DNA from: Methanobacterium formicicum DSM 3637
GTDB lineage: Archaea; Methanobacteriota; Methanobacteria; Methanobacteriales; Methanobacteriaceae
Direction of reading: 5' to 3'
Assembly: GCF_000302455.1 (NCBI RefSeq)
Contig: NZ_AMPO01000006.1
Coordinates: forward strand, 89,738 to 153,737
Length of the DNA stretch: 64,000 nt
The position numbers and the translations under genes were made by a program. This document shows positions 1 through 6,339 of this stretch, in pieces. The number at the start of each line of letters is the position of its first letter. Positions within the stretch are counted from its first letter, which is position 1. The notes under the pieces are model-generated. The model made no database searches. It was given only the letters and a program-made list of their open reading frames with translations, and had not been told where the DNA came from.

Positions 1-417
1 TTCGTAATACCCTTAGTGGTAATTTTACTAGGCCCTTTGAGTGGGGTTACAGTAGCATTTTTGTGTTTCATAGTACAGTTCTTATTCCTGGGAATGGGGG
101 GTATAACCTCTTTAGGTGCTAATGTGGTGACCATGGGGATAGTGATGAGTTTTTCAACCTATTACTTCTACCAATTCACGAAAGAACTGGATGATCGGTT
201 GAGTATTTTCTCAGGAACCTTCATGGGAATAATTATGGCCACCATAACTCAGATCATAATATTGCTGATTGCGGGTGTTGCCACCCTTGAGGTTTTAATG
301 GCCACACTAGTGCCATTCTATCTCTTTGTGGGTGTTATTGAGGGCATTATCAATGTATTCATAATCCTGTCCATATTTAAACTAAAACCGGAACTGGCAA
401 AGGTGGAACAAATATAA
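1..417 (+). CDS. CbiM-type ECF transporter substrate component, C-terminal part (partial, cut by window start)
   Basis: The reading frame is open from base 1, so the N-terminus lies outside the window. The visible ~138 residues hold several hydrophobic helices and the stretch FLGMGGITSLGANVVTMG, which matches the CbiM/NikM family signature (GGltaLGaN). These integral membrane S-components capture Co2+ or Ni2+ and work with an EcfT/EcfA energising module; such a module lies at 14899-17800. The next gene starts 12 bases downstream, so the two are probably co-transcribed. The metal-binding N-terminal His residues of CbiM are outside the window, so cobalt versus nickel cannot be judged. Confidence 0.8.
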   Translation, partial: FVIPLVVILLGPLSGVTVAFLCFIVQFLFLGMGGITSLGANVVTMGIVMSFSTYYFYQFTKELDDRLSIFSGTFMGIIMATITQIIILLIAGVATLEVLMATLVPFYLFVGVIEGIINVFIILSIFKLKPELAKVEQI

Positions 418-429
418 AGTGGGGTTATT

Positions 430-918
430 GTGATGATTAATCTAAAACAAATAGGAATTTTAATCCTGATACTTGCTGCATTCATGGTGCCAGTGAGTGC
501 CCATGGGGTACATGTAACCACCAATGAGTCAAACATTATCATAGCGGATAACTCCACTGGAAAACTGGCCAAATCTGTAGTGGATCAGATGGGGGTGAAT
601 GTCACAGTTTACAAGTTTGCATCAGCCGATGATGTGACCCATGAACTGGAACACGCCCTTGAAAATTCAAATAAGAAAATTCTGGCAGTTGCTTACACCG
701 ACACTGTTCAACAGTTTATAGGTCAACATCCCGAAGTTTCAAGTCGAATTATTGTGGTGGATGCCAATCAAAATGCAATCCAACAGGGTTTAACCAAGTT
801 AAATGTTTCAGGAGCAAACAGTGCTGGCTTTTTAACCCCACTTTTATCTGGCCTGTTAATTGGATTGGTATTTGGATTGGGAATAGGTGCTGTGTGGATG
901 AAGAGGAAATTGGTTTAA
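430..918 (+). CDS. Small secreted/membrane protein in the CbiM operon (CbiN/NikL-like position)
   Basis: About 161 residues with an N-terminal hydrophobic signal or anchor helix ending in PVSAHG, a mostly soluble middle (~residues 25-135) and a C-terminal membrane helix (~138-157) followed by a basic KRKLV tail. The start is GTG at 430 or ATG at 433. It follows the CbiM-like gene by 12 bases. The topology (helix, extracytoplasmic domain, helix) resembles the accessory CbiN or NikL/NikN components of cobalt/nickel ECF importers, but I do not recognise the sequence itself. Role as a transporter accessory protein is inferred from position and topology. Confidence 0.6.
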   Translation: MMINLKQIGILILILAAFMVPVSAHGVHVTTNESNIIIADNSTGKLAKSVVDQMGVNVTVYKFASADDVTHELEHALENSNKKILAVAYTDTVQQFIGQHPEVSSRIIVVDANQNAIQQGLTKLNVSGANSAGFLTPLLSGLLIGLVFGLGIGAVWMKRKLV

Positions 919-1097
919 ACTGGAATTTCCTATTTTCAGTGTAAGATTTTTCTCTTGAGATATAGGTATCCTTTGACTCCAAAAAGAGTTAAGGGAACCT
1001 TTCCATTAATTAGCTCAAGATTAACCAATTTTCTATGAAATAAGAATCTGAAAACTTATTAACATTCAATTTAATTATTCAGGGGGATTAATAAGTG

Positions 1098-1508
1098 ATG
1101 AGAATTAGTATGTCTTTACCTCGAAAGTTGCTTGGAGAATTCGATGAAGTTCTACGGGATAGAGGTTATAATTCAAGGTCTAAGGGAATCAGAGATGCTC
1201 TGGAGGATTACATAATACGTTACCAGTGGATGCAGGAGATGGAAGGAGAAAGAATGGGCACTATAGCGGTTATATTTGAATACCATTACACCGATGTCCT
1301 GAAAGATCTTGCAGATATCCAGCATGATTTCAGAAAGCAGATAACTGCAGTTATGCGTACTGAAATAGGTGAAAAATACTGCCAGGAAATTATAGTAGTA
1401 AAGGGAGATGTGAAACACATCCGTGACCTAACAGAAAAAATTAAAAGACTTAAAGGTGTTGAACATGTTAAACTGACCATTACAGTCAGTAAATCAAGTT
1501 CTCACTAA
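1098..1508 (+). CDS. NikR-family ribbon-helix-helix regulator with altered metal site
   Basis: About 136 residues. The N-terminal ribbon-helix-helix (MRISMSLPRKLLGEFDEVL, then the GYNSRSKGIRDALEDYI helix) and the C-terminal ACT-like NikR domain are both clear, and the length matches NikR. ATG at 1098 is preferred over GTG at 1095 because the sequence MRISMSLP matches NikR N-termini. Of the four high-affinity Ni ligands of E. coli NikR, the His76 (QH) and Cys95 (YC) equivalents are present, but the His87 and His89 equivalents are Arg and Glu (MRTEI). It therefore may sense another metal, bind weakly or act without metal. It lies 177 bases after the CbiM operon, suggesting a role in metal homeostasis. 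Confidence 0.85.
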   Translation: MRISMSLPRKLLGEFDEVLRDRGYNSRSKGIRDALEDYIIRYQWMQEMEGERMGTIAVIFEYHYTDVLKDLADIQHDFRKQITAVMRTEIGEKYCQEIIVVKGDVKHIRDLTEKIKRLKGVEHVKLTITVSKSSSH

Positions 1509-1844
1509 GATGTAAACTAGTAAATTTGATATAATATTCTTGTTAGTTTAATTCTAATTTAGGCAGTGTTGATGAAAGGAATATCCTCTAAAATAATTTT
1601 TTCTTTTTTAGTAACTGAATTTAGTTTAATCTTCATTTTTCATGATTATTTGGCTATTATGCGAGTTTAAAGAGTTCAATTGCTTTAAAAGAACATATGC
1701 ATTATGTCTTATTATCTGGTCCATTAATATTATTTATATGTTATGGATTTTTTAATATAACAATAATAATATATATGTTATTACTAAGATTAGTCTCAGT
1801 GTCTTTATATTTCTCATAAGCTTGTATAAGAAGGTGAAAATGTG
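1509..1844. other. Intergenic region with promoter-like AT tract and a TATTACT half-site
   Basis: No gene is seen. The region is very AT-rich. Around 1768-1776 there is a TATA-like alternating AT tract, followed by TATTACT at 1779-1785, the same half-site found in the promoters of the two FmdE-like genes. A weaker partner (TTTAATA, 1751-1757) lies upstream, 21 bases away. This probably contains the promoter for the secreted protein at 1845. Confidence 0.4.
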
Positions 1845-2393
1845 ATGAAAAAAGGAGTAATTGTATTGGTGGTTTTATTGGCTGTGATTTTCTGTGGGAA
1901 TGCTTCAGCTATGTATCAATATCAACCAGAGACATATCAACCAGATATACCAACAGGGATAACTGGAGATGATTGGGTTACTGAAGAAGAGTGGAATAAC
2001 CTTTTGGCTGGAGGCAGTGGATCAAGTAATGTTCAAGAATATATAAATGGGATACATACTTCTTCCCAAGGGGATTCGAATGTTCAAGGCGGTGATTCAT
2101 CTCAGGGAACTTCCACAGGTTCATCTGCATCCACAGGTTCATCTCCCTCCTCGGATTCAACTGGATCAACGGGTTCATCTACTGATAATGCAATTAATAA
2201 TTCTCCAAATACTGCCACAACAGAATCAGGGACTTCAACTGATGATAATGGGAAATCTGATGAATCTTCCAAAGTAGGAACTCCAAGCTCCAGTGGCACA
2301 CCATGGGGTGCTTATGCTGTGGGGGGAATTATTTCTGTTCTGGCCATAGGTGCTGCTGGATTCTATTACAGGGGAAACATGTTTAGAAAATAA
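1845..2393 (+). CDS. Short Ser/Thr-rich secreted protein with C-terminal membrane anchor
   Basis: About 182 residues: signal peptide (MKKGVIVLVVLLAVIFCG, then NASA), a short globular segment with WVTEEEWNNLLAGG and YINGIHTSSQ, a long Ser/Thr/Gly-rich stalk (~residues 75-145), then GTPWGAYAVGG and a C-terminal helix with a basic tail (FRK). The anchor and the VTEEEW/YI..IHS segment are also found near the C-terminus of the large FmdE-like protein at 6340-9093, so this looks like a stand-alone version of that tail. The start is ATG 1845, three bases inside a GTG, with AAGGTGAAAA upstream. Likely displayed at the cell surface; no catalytic motif is seen. Confidence 0.75.
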   Translation: MKKGVIVLVVLLAVIFCGNASAMYQYQPETYQPDIPTGITGDDWVTEEEWNNLLAGGSGSSNVQEYINGIHTSSQGDSNVQGGDSSQGTSTGSSASTGSSPSSDSTGSTGSSTDNAINNSPNTATTESGTSTDDNGKSDESSKVGTPSSSGTPWGAYAVGGIISVLAIGAAGFYYRGNMFRK

Positions 2394-3035
2394 AGATTAA
2401 TCATTTTATTTTTTTATCTTTTTTATCTGCCATGATGATTCATGTTAACCAAAAGCTAAGATATATGGTGGAAAGTGTATAGGTTATAGCTTTATGGAGT
2501 TGGGTTCTTTTCCAAGGGCAACTCATCGATGAGATGTCGCAAAGATCAGGTTCTTGATTTGGCTGCCAAATTAGATGGAATCCCGATCCTACAATGTGGT
2601 TACAATATCATCACCTAAAATCATTCGATGCTATTAAGCAGCCTTCCTCAAAAATTAGATACTCTTTAGGAAAAGAATTTATTTTTTAGATTTAAAAACA
2701 ATGTGGTTATTACTATATTTTCAAACTAACTTCTAAATTTTTATATTTTCTTCAATGAGCAAGTCCTAATCATAAATATTGTATTTAATATCTTCTTTTC
2801 GCTTGAAACGAGTTTATATTTGTCAGTGGGAGGATTAATTGAAGATGTTTTAGTATCATTATAACTGCCTAAATCAACATAATTTTATTAATAAAATATT
2901 TATTATTACGATTTTTCATTTATTTAACCTAATGTAATAACATAAATATTATATATAGTATTATAACGATATAATGCCGATGAACATATATTCGATTGAA
3001 TAGGTGTTCAAGTAAAATAAAAAGGAGGTGAAAAG
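2394..3035. other. Long intergenic region, mostly AT-rich, possible gene remnant
   Basis: After a T-rich tract (about 2401-2424) there is a more GC-balanced patch around 2490-2618 with an open frame of about 43 residues (containing RCRKDQVLDLAAKLDG) ending at 2618, with no ribosome binding site; it may be a decayed gene fragment, which I cannot identify. The last 110 bases contain the promoter and leader of the FmdE-like gene at 3036, annotated separately. Confidence 0.4.
2933..2965 (+). promoter_or_regulatory. Inverted repeat around TATA-like tract, promoter of first FmdE-like gene
   Basis: TGTAATA (2933-2939) and TATTATA (2959-2965) form an imperfect inverted repeat with a 19-base spacer that contains the TATA-like tract (TATTATATATA). 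The paralog's promoter at 6227-6259 has the same arrangement with the same spacing and perfect arms. The leaders downstream are also similar (CGATATAA and ATATTCGATTGAATA blocks). The site is a candidate operator for a dimeric regulator. Confidence 0.55.
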
Positions 3036-5903
3036 ATGAGAAAACAAGGAGTAATACTTGTAATAGCAACTTTGATGGCAGTAATTCTATGTGGAGCTGT
3101 ATCAGCTACAGATTCATCTACTACTGGGGGTGAGGGCAATATTTCTGATGTTAATTCTTCGGGTAATGTCGATCCCATCCTCTGGGTGAATGTTGGTTAC
3201 GAGTATGCAAATGATAACATAACTCCAGAAATTAAAGTTACTGATTCCAATAATAACAGTGTAGCTTTTGACAAGACAAGGTACTCAGACACACTCTACC
3301 GATTGAACTTCACCTATGCAGGTGTTACCAATGGAACCATGTTTAATGTAATGGTTAGTGCTCCGGGTTACATTACCCAGAAAAAGCAGGTGACTGTTTA
3401 TCAGGCTGGCACGGATCCAGATTTTATTGGAAATCTAAATTTTGACATGAAGGCCACTGAAAACTACAAACTGGGTCGTGAAGTAACTTCCACAGCAAAC
3501 CAACAGCTGAACTTTTCAACTGCTGACGCTGTTTTAGCCATAACCACTGCAGGTGTACCTCAACTCAATGGAGGTACCAGTGAAGACTGTATTGAAGGTA
3601 TTTTAAATGGTTCAAACGGCCTTGTATCCTATGGTAAAGGTAACCTGTTAATGCTCAGGCAAACTGCAGTAGATCCTGTGGACTTTGCATTTATAGTTAA
3701 AAGAGGAACTTCCTTAATTGCAATCTGTTTCAGGAATGGAACTGCAACCCCGGTTTACATGGGCACCATCTCTGAAAATATGTCAGCCGCAGATTGGAAC
3801 AAATTAATTGCATCTGTAGGTGGGGAAAATGCATTTTCCTTTGCCAGCCTTGCAAACGCTTGGAATGCAGGAGCTCCATCAGACCTGTTGAGAGAAGCAG
3901 CCTTCCACGGTCACGTGTGTCAAGGAACCATAAGTGGATACACCATCACTCAGGCACTACTTAAATACTATCCTCCAATACAGGAAACGGCAGGAGGATC
4001 CGGTTCTCCTGGTGATATAACCTCATACAAAGTTATAGGAGTTCCAGGTGACTCAGATGATGATGCAGCAATGTATTTCCTCGATGCCACAGCTGGAAAA
4101 GGTGGTTACACTGGATATGACACCACCCCTACAGGAGCTACTAGCAACATGGTAGGTTTCATTCGATGGTACAGTAACACCAACACTGGAGAACTCATAA
4201 TCATGAGGTTCAAACGTGCAGAAAACAGACAACAGTTCGAACAGGAAACAGGAATAACTCTAAACAATGACTTAGCGGAGTTAAAATTCAACACATGGAT
4301 ACTGGGCAAACTTAAAACTAACCCCGAACAACTGGTTGAGTTCATAACTGAAAAAACAGGACTCACTGAAGAACAGTACTACTACATCTTGGGAACAGCA
4401 ACCAACATTACCAACTCAAATGGAACAGTCCGCATACCTGCTCAGGATGCTCACGGATTAGACATGGCATACATTAACAGTCTGAACTTAACCAACGCAA
4501 CCAGAGCAACTGCAAGTACCACTAGTGCTACAGAATTAACCTACGATCAGTTAAAACAGATAGGTATTGACGCAGCTAATCTAGCAAAACAGATATTCAA
4601 AGATCAACTTGGAATAGACCTTGAAAAAGACGATGCTGACTTAGCGGTTCTAACGTCTGCTGGATACGTTTACTTAAATGGTCAATCCACCGAAGCAACC
4701 TGGGATGGAATATTCGAAGTTCTGGGCTCACGACTAAGCAGATCTACTTTACTACCAATACACATGGGATTATGGAAACCATTATGGTACACATTTGCCC
4801 TTCGTGATGCAAATGGAACAACCCTCAATGCACTCTACATGAGATACGATCCAGTAACCAAACAATGGATAGTAACAAACGGTAGTGATGGGAACAAAGT
4901 AAATGATATAGGACCCGCAGCTTTAAACAACAAAACACAACTGAACAATCTAAACAAAGTATTCCCAGATGGAAACTTCTTTAATATACAGAGTATTGCC
5001 AACGCATGGAGGAATAACCCAAAATTTGACCAGTTAGTAACATTCTTGTTCCATGACCATGCCTGCCCAGGAGTACAGCCAGGATTCTTCATAACTGACT
5101 ACATCTTCAACAACATACCACTAAGTGAAGGTCAAAGTTACAACTACATAGCTAACAGTATCTACTGCAAAGATGACAGTCTAATATATTTATTAGGTGT
5201 TTCTCCAGGAATGGGAACCTACATGAACCAGAGACTGCCCAATGATGAAGTTGATTCAGACCTGATACCTGGCGGAACTGAAGAAGGAATTCTGGTAGTA
5301 TGGGACAACAATACCAATACGGGCAAAGTATACATAATCACATTTAGCTGGGCTGATATTGATGTGTCTGATCTCACAACCAGCGAAGCTAAACGAGAAG
5401 CCCAGATACAGGCCTATATAGACATGTACAATGGAATACCCAACCCCAGAGTTAGAAATAATCAGCAAACTACTTCAACGTATTTGGGAACCGTGTCAAG
5501 AAGTCAATTTACAACTCTTCAACAGGGAGGGGAAAACGGTGAAAATTCACAACAAACTGCCAGAAGATGGTTTGCCAGTGGTTCGAATCCATCCGGAACT
5601 GGATCTTCCTCCCCAGGAACTGGATTAATCAGTTCCTCCAATGGAAGCGGAACTGGTTTACTTGGATCATCCAATGGGGCTAATGTTTCAAGTGTTAATG
5701 TCAGTGCAGCTACTGTGACTAACTCAACCAGTGGTTCTGTTGGAACTCAACCCGGTGATGCAAAAGCCTACGAAGTCACTCAAGCTGGTGCACAAGGTTC
5801 AGAAGGAACTCCATGGGGGCTTTATGCCATTGTTGGAGTGATAGCTGTCCTAGCATTAGGTGGAGTCGGATTCTTCTACAAAGGTGGTAAGTTCGGTCGA
5901 TAA
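3036..5903 (+). CDS. Large surface protein with two FmdE-type domains and C-terminal anchor (paralog 1)
   Basis: 955 residues. Order: signal peptide (MRKQGVILV... CGAVSA), a beta-type domain (~45-150), then two repeats each made of an 'AG' segment (ITTAGVPQLNGG; LTSAGYVYLNGQ) and an FmdE-type domain. The FmdE metal motif HxHxC is present twice: HGHVCQG near residue 290 and HDHACPG near 672. A second motif has Cys in domain 2 (YCKDD, ~709) but GDSDDD in domain 1. A Ser/Gly-rich stalk leads to KAYEVTQAG, GTPWGLYA, a membrane helix (~926-948) and KGGKFGR. Many NxS/T sequons are present. The start is fixed by GGAGGTGA 8 bases upstream. FmdE proteins are normally cytoplasmic and associated with formylmethanofuran dehydrogenase; this one is secreted, so a metal or cofactor-binding surface role is more likely (inference). 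Confidence 0.8.
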   Translation: MRKQGVILVIATLMAVILCGAVSATDSSTTGGEGNISDVNSSGNVDPILWVNVGYEYANDNITPEIKVTDSNNNSVAFDKTRYSDTLYRLNFTYAGVTNGTMFNVMVSAPGYITQKKQVTVYQAGTDPDFIGNLNFDMKATENYKLGREVTSTANQQLNFSTADAVLAITTAGVPQLNGGTSEDCIEGILNGSNGLVSYGKGNLLMLRQTAVDPVDFAFIVKRGTSLIAICFRNGTATPVYMGTISENMSAADWNKLIASVGGENAFSFASLANAWNAGAPSDLLREAAFHGHVCQGTISGYTITQALLKYYPPIQETAGGSGSPGDITSYKVIGVPGDSDDDAAMYFLDATAGKGGYTGYDTTPTGATSNMVGFIRWYSNTNTGELIIMRFKRAENRQQFEQETGITLNNDLAELKFNTWILGKLKTNPEQLVEFITEKTGLTEEQYYYILGTATNITNSNGTVRIPAQDAHGLDMAYINSLNLTNATRATASTTSATELTYDQLKQIGIDAANLAKQIFKDQLGIDLEKDDADLAVLTSAGYVYLNGQSTEATWDGIFEVLGSRLSRSTLLPIHMGLWKPLWYTFALRDANGTTLNALYMRYDPVTKQWIVTNGSDGNKVNDIGPAALNNKTQLNNLNKVFPDGNFFNIQSIANAWRNNPKFDQLVTFLFHDHACPGVQPGFFITDYIFNNIPLSEGQSYNYIANSIYCKDDSLIYLLGVSPGMGTYMNQRLPNDEVDSDLIPGGTEEGILVVWDNNTNTGKVYIITFSWADIDVSDLTTSEAKREAQIQAYIDMYNGIPNPRVRNNQQTTSTYLGTVSRSQFTTLQQGGENGENSQQTARRWFASGSNPSGTGSSSPGTGLISSSNGSGTGLLGSSNGANVSSVNVSAATVTNSTSGSVGTQPGDAKAYEVTQAGAQGSEGTPWGLYAIVGVIAVLALGGVGFFYKGGKFGR

Positions 5904-5910
5904 AAAACCA

Positions 5911-5934
5911 TTCCCTTTCTTTTTTTTCTTTTTT
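5911..5934 (+). terminator. Poly-T terminator after first FmdE-like gene
   Basis: A pyrimidine tract with T runs of 8 and 6 starts 8 bases after the stop codon, typical of archaeal intrinsic termination. No stem-loop is needed or obvious. Confidence 0.55.
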
Positions 5935-6339
5935 AGATAATTCATACTGTATTTGTATTTTAACAATGATTAATAAAAAATGGCATTCTTTTTTGAATAT
6001 CACTCTTTTTATATGGTTTTTTTTGTTTATTTGGCTATTTTAGGTTTTTTTTACAATTAAACTATTTAGAAATTAATTGTTTTGGATAAACATTTTTCAT
6101 CTGTTCTTTTAATATTGTTTATCTCATAATTATCATGTTTTAATTGTATTAAAAAACCTGCAAAAATCCTTATTTTTTTATTAACATATTTTTTTTTATT
6201 ACTATTAATCCTATATGGGGCTATTAAGTAATAACACAAAGCTTATATATTGTATTACTACGATATAACGTCGTGATGAATATATATTCGATTGAATATC
6301 TGTTCAAACAAAACTAAAAATGAAAAAGGAGGTGAAAAG
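5935..6339. other. Intergenic region between the two FmdE-like genes
   Basis: No gene is seen. The first ~280 bases are AT-rich with long T tracts. The last ~110 bases contain the promoter, the inverted repeat at 6227-6259 and a leader resembling the one before 3036, ending in an AAAAAGGAGGTGAAAAG ribosome binding block. Confidence 0.5.
6227..6259 (+). promoter_or_regulatory. Perfect inverted repeat flanking the TATA box of second FmdE-like gene
   Basis: AGTAATA (6227-6233) and TATTACT (6253-6259) are exact reverse complements separated by 19 bases that include CTTATATATTG, a good TATA box. The centre-to-centre distance (26 bases) suits two half-sites bound by a dimer or tetramer, as in NikR-type operators, but the half-site sequence is not that of E. 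coli NikR. The same arrangement is seen before the paralog (2933-2965). Confidence 0.6.

Noticed and set aside
5580..5590. GGTTCGAATCC, identical to a tRNA T-loop
   Set aside because: It lies in frame inside the FmdE-like gene (Ser-Asn-Pro stalk codons) and no acceptor stem, D-arm or anticodon arm surrounds it.
6292..6339. N-terminal extension of FmdE-like paralog 2 from TTG 6292
   Set aside because: The segment is leader DNA shared with the paralog and contains the ribosome binding site; ATG 6340 is the homologous start.
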